A stretch of DNA of 64,000 bases from Cryomorphaceae bacterium (GTDB lineage Bacteria > Bacteroidota > Bacteroidia > Flavobacteriales > Schleiferiaceae). A program made the translations under genes and the position numbers. Shown piece after piece: positions 7,230 to 15,460 of the stretch (within the stretch, counting starts at the first letter, position 1; the number at the start of each line of letters is the position of its first letter). The notes under the pieces are model-generated. The model made no database searches. It was given only the letters and a program-made list of their open reading frames with translations, and had not been told where the DNA came from. Location of the stretch: NCBI GenBank assembly GCA_021298655.1, contig JAJTFK010000004.1, positions 1 through 64,000 of the forward strand. The letters are read 5' to 3'.

Positions 7230-8456
7230 ATGCAGAAGATAAATGTTGCAAATCCCGTCGTCGAACTCGACGGCGACGAAATGACCCGGGTCATCTGGTC
7301 GTTTATTAAAAACAAGCTGATCCTTCCCTACGTGGACGTAGACATCAAGTACTACGACCTGAGCATGGAGCACCGCGACGCGACCAACGATCAGGTCACG
7401 GTGGACGCAGCCGAGGCGATCAAGAAGTACCACGTGGGCATCAAGTGTGCCACGATTACGCCCGACGAACAGCGCGTTCGCGAGTTTAACCTGAAGCAGA
7501 TGTGGAAGTCGCCCAACGGCACCATCCGCAACATCCTCGACGGAACCGTGTTCCGCGAGCCCATTGTGATGGCCAATATTCCGCGCCTGGTAACCACGTG
7601 GAATAAGCCCATCGTCATCGGCCGCCACGCCTTTGGCGACCAGTACCGCGCCACCGACACGACGATCAAGGGAAAAGGCAAGCTCACGATGACCTTCACC
7701 CCAGAGGACGGCGGCGAACCCCAAACCTGGGAGGTGTACCACTTCAAAGGCGACGGCGTGGCCCTGAGCATGTACAATACCGACGAATCGATCGCAGGTT
7801 TTGCGCGCAGCTGCTTTAACATGGCCCTCGATAAGAAGTGGCCGCTTTACTTGAGCACCAAAAACACCATTCTCAAGAAGTACGACGGACGCTTCAAGGA
7901 CATCTTTGAAGAAATCTACCAAGCCGAGTTCAAGGCCAAGTACGAAGCCGCGGGCATCACCTACGAGCACCGCCTCATTGACGACATGGTGGCTTCGGCC
8001 CTGAAGTGGAACGGTTCGTTTGTTTGGGCCTGCAAAAACTACGACGGCGACGTGCAGTCCGACACGGTGGCTCAAGGTTTTGGTTCGCTCGGACTCATGA
8101 CCTCGGTACTGATTACGCCCGACGGCCAAACGATGGAGGCCGAGGCCGCTCACGGAACCGTGACGCGCCACTTCCGCCAGCACCAGCAGGGCAAGCCAAC
8201 CAGCACCAACCCGATCGCCTCGATTTTTGCGTGGACGCGCGGACTGGCGCACCGCGGCAAGCTCGACGGCAACGCGGAGCTGATTCGTTTTTGTGAAACG
8301 CTGGAGCAGGTCTGCATCGACGTGGTGGAGCGCGGCCTGATGACCAAGGACTTGGCGGTGTGCATTCACGGCAACGACGTGAAGCACGGAGCACACTACC
8401 TGTACACCGAGGAGTTTTTGGACGCGCTCGATGCCGAGCTGCGCGCCCGGCGCTAA
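7230..8456 (+). CDS. icd: NADP-dependent isocitrate dehydrogenase (eukaryote-like type)
   Basis: 408 residues, the length of the homodimeric type II (eukaryote-like) enzyme that oxidises isocitrate to 2-oxoglutarate in the TCA cycle. It opens with [20 protein letters not shown] and contains [17 protein letters not shown] with the substrate-binding residues, [14 protein letters not shown], the metal-binding LIDDMVAS and the cofactor region [10 protein letters not shown]. The stop TAA shares bases with the stop of the convergent GT2 gene (CTAA, 8453-8456). Aconitase, the preceding pathway step, is 7 kb downstream. Confidence 0.95.
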   Translation: MQKINVANPVVELDGDEMTRVIWSFIKNKLILPYVDVDIKYYDLSMEHRDATNDQVTVDAAEAIKKYHVGIKCATITPDEQRVREFNLKQMWKSPNGTIRNILDGTVFREPIVMANIPRLVTTWNKPIVIGRHAFGDQYRATDTTIKGKGKLTMTFTPEDGGEPQTWEVYHFKGDGVALSMYNTDESIAGFARSCFNMALDKKWPLYLSTKNTILKKYDGRFKDIFEEIYQAEFKAKYEAAGITYEHRLIDDMVASALKWNGSFVWACKNYDGDVQSDTVAQGFGSLGLMTSVLITPDGQTMEAEAAHGTVTRHFRQHQQGKPTSTNPIASIFAWTRGLAHRGKLDGNAELIRFCETLEQVCIDVVERGLMTKDLAVCIHGNDVKHGAHYLYTEEFLDALDAELRARR

Positions 8457-9298
8457 GCGCGGATTTTTAGTGCCGCCATTGCGGCGAGCACCATGTTTTT
8501 AGCCGAAGGGCCTGCCGCGAGGTAGGCCTTTTTTGCTTCGACGAAGCGGCCGGCCTTGTGGAGGCTGCGGGCTTTCTGGCGGGTGAGTTCGCGTTCGGCC
8601 TCGAGGAGTACGGTTTCTGGAATCCAGCCTCGCTGCACGAACTGCGCCCAGCGAAGGCGGATTTTGGTGCTGTGGGACTCGAGTTCCGACGACATGCCCT
8701 GGCCGATGCGGTAGCGGGTGAAGGGTTCGTCGGTCCATCGAACCGGCCGAACGCCTTCGGTCCAAAGCCGGAGCCAGAGTTCGAGGTCTTCGGTGCCTTC
8801 GAGGCTTCGGGCGGTGTCAAAGGGGTGGGATCGGGCCACGTCCGCCCGGAGGGCGCAGGCACTGGGGGCGACCGCCGGCCGCTTGAGTACCCAGTCGCTG
8901 ATGTGCGCGGGGTGGTCGCCCTGCCTGAGGTTCAGCAGCCGGGTGCCGTCCCATTCCCGAACGGGATGGTAGATCCATTGCGCATCGAGGTACTGGTTGA
9001 GCGCCGACTGCAGGTGCTCGTGCCAGGTTCGTTCAAAGCTGTCGTCGGCGTCCAAAAAAGCTATCCAGTCGCCCGTTGCTGCGGCTACGCCCGTATTGCG
9101 CGCGGCGCCCAGGCCCAGGTTCTCGGCGTGCCGAATGGCGCGCACGTTGGGCCAGTTCCAGGATGCCACGAGGTCGGCGCATCCGCCCGGCGAGGCGTCG
9201 TCGACCACGAGGACTTCGTGGGCCTCCGAGGCGCTAACCACGGCCTCGCGCAGCGTGGCTTCCGACCGAAAGCAGGGAATGACGACCGAAATTTTCAC
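8453..9298 (-). CDS. Glycosyltransferase family 2
   Basis: 281 residues from a GTG start. The GT-A fold motifs are [16 protein letters not shown] at the N-terminus, [11 protein letters not shown], the [11 protein letters not shown] segment and the metal-binding LDADDS near residue 90. It should transfer a sugar from an NDP-sugar during surface glycan assembly; specificity unknown. The GTG at 9298 overlaps the TGA of the upstream GT2 gene (GTGA), so the two are translationally coupled. A longer upstream frame exists in the track of the neighbouring gene but has no similarity. The tail (~230-281) looks helical and TPR-like. Confidence 0.85.
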   Translation of the reverse strand: MKISVVIPCFRSEATLREAVVSASEAHEVLVVDDASPGGCADLVASWNWPNVRAIRHAENLGLGAARNTGVAAATGDWIAFLDADDSFERTWHEHLQSALNQYLDAQWIYHPVREWDGTRLLNLRQGDHPAHISDWVLKRPAVAPSACALRADVARSHPFDTARSLEGTEDLELWLRLWTEGVRPVRWTDEPFTRYRIGQGMSSELESHSTKIRLRWAQFVQRGWIPETVLLEAERELTRQKARSLHKAGRFVEAKKAYLAAGPSAKNMVLAAMAALKIRA

Positions 9299-10359
9299 GT
9301 GGCTCGGGGCATAAAATGCTTCGGGAATGCCCGATGCAGGGTACGGCGTAGGGGTTCTTTGAGCCCGAGAAGTTCGAGGCTCCGCACCGCAAGCCGCACG
9401 AGTCCCTCGTAGGGAATGTGCAGCAAAACCAGGGGGTGCAGCGCCATAAAACGGCGAAAAAGTGCCCAGTTTACTCGAATGTTGGCGCGGCGGCGGCCCA
9501 AACGCCAATCTTGGCGGTACAGCGAGTGGGTCCACCAAGCGGCCACGTTGCGGTAGGCCCGACGAAGGCGTTGGCGCTCGGGATGGTGGTGCGCCGCAAT
9601 GTAGTCCACCAGGGCGAGGAGCTCTCGGTACACGTCGCCTGTTTCGTTCGCTTTCTGGCGCGCGGTATGGGGGTGAATCCTGAAGTAGTTCAGTACTTCG
9701 GGAACAAAGGCAATGCTGCTGCGCTCCAGCAACTTGATGTAGGTCATCCAGTCGCCGTTGAGCTTCCAAGTGGGATCTGCGCCACCTACCTCGCGGAAGG
9801 TGGCCAATCGGAACAGGGCCCCTGAGGCGTTGGGCACGACGTTGTGGAGGAGCATGTACTGGCGGATTTCGTCTTCGCCGTTGTTTCGGTAGCCGCGTTC
9901 CCAGCGCTGGGCCTCGTCGCCGTAGACGTATCGATAATGCACGTCAAATGTGTGGAGCGCCGTGCCCTGTTCGTCGATGAGCATCGACTGGGCGTAGGCG
10001 ATGCCAAGTCCGGGATCGGACTCCAGTTCGCGGACCAAAACCTCCAAAAGCATCGGGTCGGCGACGTCGTCGCTTTCGGCGATCCAGAGGTAGGTTCCCC
10101 GGGCCAACGCCGCCGCCTTGTTCCATTGGGCAAACGGACTTCCGGAGTTTTGGTCGTTGGGATGCACCGACCAGCGGGGCCTGCCGGCGGCGAATTCCGT
10201 CAGGATCTTTAGGGATTCGTCGGGTGAAGCGTCGTCCAAAAGTAGGACCTCAACGTCGGTAAACGTCTGATTGGCAATGCTTTCAAGACGCTCCTTGAGG
10301 TAGCGCGCATGGCGGTAATTGGGTACCGCCACGGTAACTAAAGGAGGGCGCTCGTGCAT
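9295..10359 (-). CDS. Glycosyltransferase family 2
   Basis: 354 residues. N-terminal GT-A domain with VTVAVPNYRHARYLKERLES, VLLLDDASPDESL and the acidic AESDDV motif in the DXD position near residue 95. The C-terminal ~100 residues are Arg-rich and amphipathic, suggesting association with the inner membrane. First gene of a coupled pair of GT2 genes, divergent from a sulfotransferase. Promoter box TAAGTTTG lies four bases before the ATG. The donor and acceptor are unknown. Confidence 0.85.
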   Translation of the reverse strand: MHERPPLVTVAVPNYRHARYLKERLESIANQTFTDVEVLLLDDASPDESLKILTEFAAGRPRWSVHPNDQNSGSPFAQWNKAAALARGTYLWIAESDDVADPMLLEVLVRELESDPGLGIAYAQSMLIDEQGTALHTFDVHYRYVYGDEAQRWERGYRNNGEDEIRQYMLLHNVVPNASGALFRLATFREVGGADPTWKLNGDWMTYIKLLERSSIAFVPEVLNYFRIHPHTARQKANETGDVYRELLALVDYIAAHHHPERQRLRRAYRNVAAWWTHSLYRQDWRLGRRRANIRVNWALFRRFMALHPLVLLHIPYEGLVRLAVRSLELLGLKEPLRRTLHRAFPKHFMPRAT

Positions 10360-10363
10360 CCCC

Positions 10364-10371
10364 CAAACTTA
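10364..10371 (-). promoter_or_regulatory. -7 box of the GT2 pair
   Basis: Perfect TAAGTTTG on the minus strand, four bases before the ATG at 10359; three bases away from the -7 box of the divergent sulfotransferase gene. Confidence 0.5.
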
Positions 10372-10374
10372 ATG

Positions 10375-10382
10375 TACCTTCA
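10375..10382 (+). promoter_or_regulatory. -7 box of the sulfotransferase gene
   Basis: TACCTTCA, a two-mismatch TAnnTTTG box six bases before the ATG at 10389. Confidence 0.35.
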
Positions 10383-10388
10383 GCCCCC

Positions 10389-11312
10389 ATGCGCACCGTA
10401 CTGTTTGGAATGCCGCGAAGTGGCACAACCTATGGGTTTTCCCTGCTTTCGGAAGCGCTGCGTGCCCAAGGTGAAGTGCACGAAGTTTTTGAGCCCAACC
10501 GGCTGGAGCACGGTTTCTTTCACCGCCTCGACGGCATGAAATGGCCGGACCGGGACCAAACCTTGGTCAAGATCCTGTACAGCAGCCCCGAAATGCACGG
10601 CTGGTCCGGTGAGGCCGCTGCGGAAGCTTTTGCGCACTACGACAAAAAGGTGTTTTTGGTTCGCGATCCCCGCGACCGCTGGATTTCGGGCTTCTTTTAC
10701 CGATGGTTTTACGTGCACCAGCCGGACCCGGCGGAATTTGCTCGGGCCCACGCCCTGGTTCGCGCCAAGGAGGCCCGTCCGGGCTCTGTGCCCTTTCACC
10801 GCCTGCACGCCGACGACGCGGAGGCCTTAGCGCGCCATGCTGCCGACCAAAAGCACAAGCTGGATGAGCTTTCGGCCTTTTTGGACCGGCTCCGCGCCGA
10901 AGGGTGGTTTGTTTGGCACTACGAAGACCTCGTAGACCGCAATTGGGCCAGCCTCGAAGCCTACTTGGGTAGTGCGCTTAAGGGGGAACAGGACCTTCGC
11001 GGAAACTTTAGGCATGTGGCCCGAAGCCAAGCTCATAGTGATTGGCGCCGCTGGTTTACCGACGAAGACGTGGACTTTTACCGGCCTGTTTTTGAAGGCT
11101 ACCTTGCGGCCCAAGGATACGACGCGACCGACTGGAAGCTCGACTACCCCGCGTCGCTGCCGGCCAAACAGGGTTCCGACTACATGTATGGGTTGTTTCA
11201 CCATCCCCGCGGGCCGCACGCACTTCCGGTGCCCTGGAGCGCGCGCCTGATCGGGGCGGCCCGGACCTATGCGAGCCTAAGCCTCAAAGCTTTAGGGCTT
11301 AAAAAACCCTAG
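10389..11312 (+). CDS. Sulfotransferase family protein
   Basis: 307 residues. The N-terminal VLFGMPRSGTT is the PAPS 5'-phosphosulfate-binding P-loop, and VFLVRDPRDRWISGFFYRW near residue 95 is the 3'-phosphate-binding motif, so it should transfer sulfate from PAPS to a hydroxyl or amine acceptor. It sits between two GT2 genes and a polysaccharide ABC exporter, so a glycan acceptor is likely but inferred. It ends in a CTAG block shared with the convergent exporter ATPase gene (11309-11312). Confidence 0.85.
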   Translation: MRTVLFGMPRSGTTYGFSLLSEALRAQGEVHEVFEPNRLEHGFFHRLDGMKWPDRDQTLVKILYSSPEMHGWSGEAAAEAFAHYDKKVFLVRDPRDRWISGFFYRWFYVHQPDPAEFARAHALVRAKEARPGSVPFHRLHADDAEALARHAADQKHKLDELSAFLDRLRAEGWFVWHYEDLVDRNWASLEAYLGSALKGEQDLRGNFRHVARSQAHSDWRRWFTDEDVDFYRPVFEGYLAAQGYDATDWKLDYPASLPAKQGSDYMYGLFHHPRGPHALPVPWSARLIGAARTYASLSLKALGLKKP

Positions 11313-12412
11313 GACCAGCGCTGGGGCTGCAGCGCCATGGGGCGCGGAGTGGGGTAATCCCGTCCCTGCCAAAGGCCATGCTGAACCTCGATTTGACCCG
11401 CATTCGGCACCTCGTCTTCGAGGAGTCCGTTTCGAAACAGCCTCAAATGGATCCGGTACCGGCCGCTGCTCAGTGCGAGCTCGGGAAGTTCGAGCGCGCA
11501 ACCCGTGGCGGATTCACTCAGGACCCATCCGGATTGGAGGCTGCTCCATAGGGTCAGCGCGCTTCCGTCGATTCGTTCCACGCTCAGGCGCACGTCGAGG
11601 TTCTTGGCCGATGCAGGTTTTGACATCGACCACGTTACCGTCAACCGAGCGGGCGTTCCGGTGACCCATGGTCCTTCGAGGCGCAGTTCCGTGGCCCGAA
11701 CGTCGCCCAGCCCCGGGCGCACCGAGGCCTCAGGCCAGGCGGTGGCGTCGATTTGGCTCGCCAGGTAGGCGTCGCAGACGGCGTCGGCGGGTCCGTCCAT
11801 GCGCAGTACGCCGTCTTCCAGCCAAAGTACGCGGTCGCAAAGGCGCCGTACCTGACTCAGTTGGTGGGCGACGTAGACGACACTGCGGCCGGATGACCGC
11901 CAATTGGATTCGATGAAGGAAAGGCTCTTGGCTTGAAAGGCGGCATCGCCCACGGCCAAGACCTCGTCAACTACGAGCACGTCGGCCGGCAGGTGCGCGG
12001 CGACCGAAAAACCGAGGCGCAGCTGCATTCCGCTCGAGTAAAACTTAACGGGCTCGTCCAGGCGGTCCGCCACTCCCGCGAATTCGGCAATGGCCGGGAG
12101 GAGTTCGGCGACCTGATTTCGGCTCATTCCGAGCAGCACGCCCCGCAGGTAGGCGTTTTCGCGTCCGCTTAGGTCGGGATGAAACCCCGAGCCAACCTCC
12201 AGAAGGCTGGCCATGCTGCCGTGCACGCGGTAGCTACCTTCGTCGGGGTGCAGCAGTCCGCTTAGGGTCTTCAGGAGGGTTGACTTGCCCGCCCCGTTTG
12301 CGCCAACGATACCAACCACTTCGCCTTCACCGACCCGGAGGTCAATGCGTCGAAGGGCCCAGCGGCCCCCTAAATTTTTGCCGAGGTTGGTGGCTTCGAT
12401 GCGCGGAACCAT
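11309..12412 (-). CDS. Polysaccharide ABC transporter, ATP-binding protein (Wzt/TagH-like)
   Basis: 367 residues. Walker A GIVGANGAGKSTLLK near residue 40, signature YSSGMQLRLGFSVA in place of LSGGQ (typical of the Wzt/KpsT/TagH class), Walker B VLVVDEVLAVGD. Residues ~245-367 form an additional beta-rich domain like the Wzt C-terminal carbohydrate-binding domain, here without a recognised specificity. It powers export of a lipid-linked glycan across the inner membrane with the permease encoded just upstream; the start ATG overlaps the permease stop (TAATG). Confidence 0.88.
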   Translation of the reverse strand: MVPRIEATNLGKNLGGRWALRRIDLRVGEGEVVGIVGANGAGKSTLLKTLSGLLHPDEGSYRVHGSMASLLEVGSGFHPDLSGRENAYLRGVLLGMSRNQVAELLPAIAEFAGVADRLDEPVKFYSSGMQLRLGFSVAAHLPADVLVVDEVLAVGDAAFQAKSLSFIESNWRSSGRSVVYVAHQLSQVRRLCDRVLWLEDGVLRMDGPADAVCDAYLASQIDATAWPEASVRPGLGDVRATELRLEGPWVTGTPARLTVTWSMSKPASAKNLDVRLSVERIDGSALTLWSSLQSGWVLSESATGCALELPELALSSGRYRIHLRLFRNGLLEDEVPNAGQIEVQHGLWQGRDYPTPRPMALQPQRWS

Positions 12413-13236
12413 TAGATAAACTCATTAAGTCGACGCGAACGCCACCTCAGGGTGAGGAGTCCGCCAAAAAATCCCAAAACTCCCGAGGCCGCCGAAATGA
12501 GGTGGGCCGGTTGCCAAACGTCCCAACCCAACCAAGCCCAGCGAAAGCCGTCTGCCATGGCTACCGCCGGGTTGAGCCAATACAGGATTCCCCATCCCTT
12601 GGGTTGGAAATTTGCCGAAGGCAGCGCGATCGGACTGATAAAAAATAAAACCTGAAGCAGGATGGGCAGTACCGCCAGGAGGTCTCGGCGGCGAACGCTC
12701 ACCGCGGCAGCGAAGTAGGCCCAGCCAAGGGAGGCAAGGGCGGTGTACGCAGCGGCAAGGGGTACGCGTACCAGGGCCATCGCCTGGAGTTCGCCGACGA
12801 CGGCCAAGCCCAAGATCAGCAGGGCGCAACCTACGCCAAAGTCAGCGAAACCGACAACGGCCTTCGCCGTCGGAAGGGCGGCCCGCGGAAAAGCCGCTTT
12901 GCTCACCAGCGCCTGGTTGGCAATCAGGCTGCTTGCGCCCTGGCTTACCGTAAACTGAAACCAGATCCAACCGGGCAGCGCCACGGCCAAATTGAGCCCA
13001 AATTGCCGCATTCCTTCGGGGGGGAGGCCAAAAACCCGACCCAAAACGAGGGTGAGCGCGGTGATGAGGGCCAGCGGCTGAAGTACCGCCCACACCCAGC
13101 CGAGGCGCGTTTGGGTGTAGCGTAGTTTGAGGTCGCGTCGGGCGAATGCGAGGGTCACGACCTGAAGCGATTGCGCGGTGCCCGCACCGACCTTCCACCA
13201 GGGGTCCTGGGCCGACACCTCCCGAAGCTTACTCAT
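12412..13236 (-). CDS. Polysaccharide ABC transporter permease (Wzm-like, ABC-2)
   Basis: 274 residues from the chosen ATG, with six hydrophobic helices and the ABC-2 features RRDLKLRYTQTRLGWVWAVLQP at the N-terminus and a FFISPIALP loop before the last helices. It partners the Wzt-like ATPase immediately downstream. The ATG at 13236 is chosen because it overlaps the stop of the upstream gene in an ATGAGTAA arrangement; an ATG five codons earlier at 13251 is possible. Confidence 0.88.
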   Translation of the reverse strand: MSKLREVSAQDPWWKVGAGTAQSLQVVTLAFARRDLKLRYTQTRLGWVWAVLQPLALITALTLVLGRVFGLPPEGMRQFGLNLAVALPGWIWFQFTVSQGASSLIANQALVSKAAFPRAALPTAKAVVGFADFGVGCALLILGLAVVGELQAMALVRVPLAAAYTALASLGWAYFAAAVSVRRRDLLAVLPILLQVLFFISPIALPSANFQPKGWGILYWLNPAVAMADGFRWAWLGWDVWQPAHLISAASGVLGFFGGLLTLRWRSRRLNEFI

Positions 13237-14482
13237 AGCGAAGGGCTTCAATGGGATCTAAGGCAGCGGCCTTTCGAGCAGGGTACCATCCCGAAATAAT
13301 GCCCACGGCGACCGAAACGCCCAGGGCCAGCAGCATCCACTTGACGGGCAGCACCGTATCGGCGTCCATTGCAAAAGCCAGCCCGTTCCCCACCGCGAGT
13401 CCCATGATGATTCCAGCCACACCGCCCAGCACGCTGACCAGAACGGCCTCGGCCAAGAACTGCACGACGATGACCTGAGCGCTGGCGCCCAAGGCCTTGC
13501 GGGTTCCGATTTCGCGGGTGCGCTCGGTAACGCTCACCAGCATGATGTTCATCAGGGCTATCGACGCGCCTAGGAGCGTAATCAACGCGATCAACGCGGC
13601 TCCGGTGCTCACGGAACTCAAGGATTCAATGAGCATGGCCGAAATGCTGTCGCTTCGGCGCACGTTAAAATTGTCTTCGGCCCCAGGTTTAAGGCGGCGG
13701 ACGGAGCGCATTACCGCCGTGGCGCGCGCAATGCTGGCGTCCAGTGATTCCGCACTGGGTGCCTTGATGCTGATCACGTAGCTGGCGGACGGGTCGGCGT
13801 AGGCCAAGTGCGCCGTACGCAGGGGCAGGTAGACGACCTGGTCGCTGGACATGAACGAGCTGCTGCCTTTGGGCGCCGTAACCCCCACCACGGCATAGGG
13901 CTTGGCGCCCACGCGAATGATCTTGCCCAGGGCTCCGCCTTCGGGAAAGAGCTTGCCGGCCACATCGGAGCCCAGCACCGCCACGGCGCGGGCCTCGTTT
14001 TGCTCCACCGACGAAAAAAATCGGCCTTCGGCAACTTCCAGCCCCTGGGTCTCTGGGTAATCGGCGTCGGCAGCGTGAATGTTCACGTTCGGATTGGTTT
14101 TGGCGCCCTCGTGCTGTACTTCCATGGCACCGGCCACGTTGTCGCCCACGCTGGCCACATAGCCTTCGGCGGCCATGCGGTCGCGCAGTTTAAGGGCCTG
14201 AAGCAGCGGAATGGGGGGCTGAGGCTTTTCCTTAATGCCGCGCCGTCCGATTTGGATTTGCATCCCGCCCTGCTGAATGGTGAAGGTGGTGGCGCCCATG
14301 CTCGAAAACTGCTGGGTAATCGATCCTTCCATCACGCTCGTGGCCGTAAGCATTCCAACGAGCGCGGTTATTCCAATGGCAATGATGAGGGCCGTGAGGA
14401 CCGCGCGAAGCATTTGGGCCTTTAGGGCCTGTACCGCCATGCGAAGGGCTTCAAGAACGACGGGGGTGGAGAGGCGAGCCAT
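13229..14482 (-). CDS. MacB-like ABC transporter permease
   Basis: 417 residues: one N-terminal membrane helix (VLTALIIAIGITALVGML), a ~200-residue periplasmic MacB_PCD-type domain (from VMEGSITQQFSSMGATTFTI) and an FtsX-type C-terminal domain with three helices around MLVSVTERTREIGTRKALGA. MacB-type systems act as mechanotransmitters for lipoproteins, toxins or antibiotics. No MacB-type ATPase is adjacent. The gene is translationally linked to the Wzm-like permease, which may be convenience of operon packing. Promoter box TACCTTTA at 14492-14499. Confidence 0.88.
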   Translation of the reverse strand: MARLSTPVVLEALRMAVQALKAQMLRAVLTALIIAIGITALVGMLTATSVMEGSITQQFSSMGATTFTIQQGGMQIQIGRRGIKEKPQPPIPLLQALKLRDRMAAEGYVASVGDNVAGAMEVQHEGAKTNPNVNIHAADADYPETQGLEVAEGRFFSSVEQNEARAVAVLGSDVAGKLFPEGGALGKIIRVGAKPYAVVGVTAPKGSSSFMSSDQVVYLPLRTAHLAYADPSASYVISIKAPSAESLDASIARATAVMRSVRRLKPGAEDNFNVRRSDSISAMLIESLSSVSTGAALIALITLLGASIALMNIMLVSVTERTREIGTRKALGASAQVIVVQFLAEAVLVSVLGGVAGIIMGLAVGNGLAFAMDADTVLPVKWMLLALGVSVAVGIISGWYPARKAAALDPIEALRYE

Positions 14483-14491
14483 AGAATTGGG

Positions 14492-14499
14492 TAAAGGTA
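14492..14499 (-). promoter_or_regulatory. -7 box of the MacB-like / Wzm / Wzt operon
   Basis: TACCTTTA on the minus strand, nine bases before the ATG at 14482. Confidence 0.45.
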
Positions 14500-14541
14500 A
14501 TGGTGCGCGCGTGGTCTACATTTTGCACCTTTGCAGCCGAA

Positions 14542-15366
14542 ATGACCAAGATTTATGCCGCGCTGACGCTGTGGCTTGCTGCGGTGGCCGTGGCGAGTGC
14601 CCAGTACGTGTACCACGACTTTACCGATACCACGGTGTCGACGAACCAAGGCTTTGCGGACGTCGATTTCAACAACGACAGCATCGCGGACCTTCGGTTT
14701 ACCCTGCTGCGCGACACGGGTACCACCGGGTTGATTTCCATCGTGTACGTTTCGCCCCTCGACAGCGCGCGCATTCAGGTTGCGGGTCAAAAACGCGGAT
14801 CCTACTACTACCCCGATCGCCTCGCGGTGGGGGACTCCATTTCGCGGTCGTCGTCGCTTTGGCAGGGTTTTGCGGCGCCCACCTACTTGGGCTACCTCGA
14901 CTACCGCTACGCCGGGCAGCACGACCCCTTTGTGCAGTGGCAGGCACCCTATGCCGACGGATTTCTCGCCCTGCGCCGCAACGTCAACGACACGGTGGTA
15001 AACGGTTGGGTGCGTTTGGCCATTGCCGCCGACGGCAAGTCGTTTACCCTCAAGGATGCGGGCTTCCAAGCGGCCGACGACAGCCTAATGTTTGCGGGCC
15101 ACATTTGGATTGGTGTTCAGGAGCCGCAGGCCCTGGCGGGGTTCACCTGGTCGCAGCACGATGACCGCATCGAGCTTACGCGCCCCGCCACAACGCATCC
15201 CCGCCGCGTCGCCGTGGTCGAGTCTACGGGCCGCATCCTGTTTCGAGGGAATTGGGTGGATTCCACCTTGGCGTTGCCCACGTCGGTGCTCCCGTCGGGG
15301 ACCTACTGGGTGCGTACCGAGGGCCCCGAAGGCGTTTGGAGCTTTGGCTTTCGCGTCGGCCGCTAG
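14542..15366 (+). CDS. Secreted protein with T9SS type-A-like C-terminal tail
   Basis: 274 residues. A cleavable signal peptide (TKIYAALTLWLAAVAVASA) precedes a beta-rich, Asp/Tyr-rich body. The last ~70 residues resemble a type-A Por-secretion sorting domain: VAVVESTGRILFRG, then LPSGTYWVRTEG and a basic end at FRVGR. Such domains direct export by the type IX system and attachment to the surface. The body matches nothing I recognise. ATG 14542 is chosen because it starts the signal peptide; the frame is open back to 14500. A CACCTTTG element lies upstream. Confidence 0.65.
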   Translation: MTKIYAALTLWLAAVAVASAQYVYHDFTDTTVSTNQGFADVDFNNDSIADLRFTLLRDTGTTGLISIVYVSPLDSARIQVAGQKRGSYYYPDRLAVGDSISRSSSLWQGFAAPTYLGYLDYRYAGQHDPFVQWQAPYADGFLALRRNVNDTVVNGWVRLAIAADGKSFTLKDAGFQAADDSLMFAGHIWIGVQEPQALAGFTWSQHDDRIELTRPATTHPRRVAVVESTGRILFRGNWVDSTLALPTSVLPSGTYWVRTEGPEGVWSFGFRVGR

Positions 15367-15396
15367 GCTATAAAAAAAATTAGAATTTCCGCCCGA

Positions 15397-15409
15397 ATTC
15401 TTGAAGAAT
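15397..15409. promoter_or_regulatory. Palindrome upstream of the aconitase promoter
   Basis: ATTCTT-G-AAGAAT, six-base perfect arms, plus a further AGAATT half-site at 15382-15387. It lies about 28 bp upstream of the -7 box, where an activator or repressor could bind. No regulator is assigned. Confidence 0.35.
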
Positions 15410-15436
15410 CTCGGACAAAAACCCCGATTCGCGGCG

Positions 15437-15444
15437 TATTTTTG
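15437..15444 (+). promoter_or_regulatory. -7 box of the aconitase gene
   Basis: Perfect TATTTTTG, 16 bases before the ATG at 15461. Confidence 0.55.
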
Positions 15445-15460
15445 CTGAAATTCTCCGATT

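Noticed and set aside
7182-8396. A 404-codon minus-strand open frame
   Set aside because: Antisense to icd, which is a full-length well-conserved enzyme. No recognisable domain in the antisense product.
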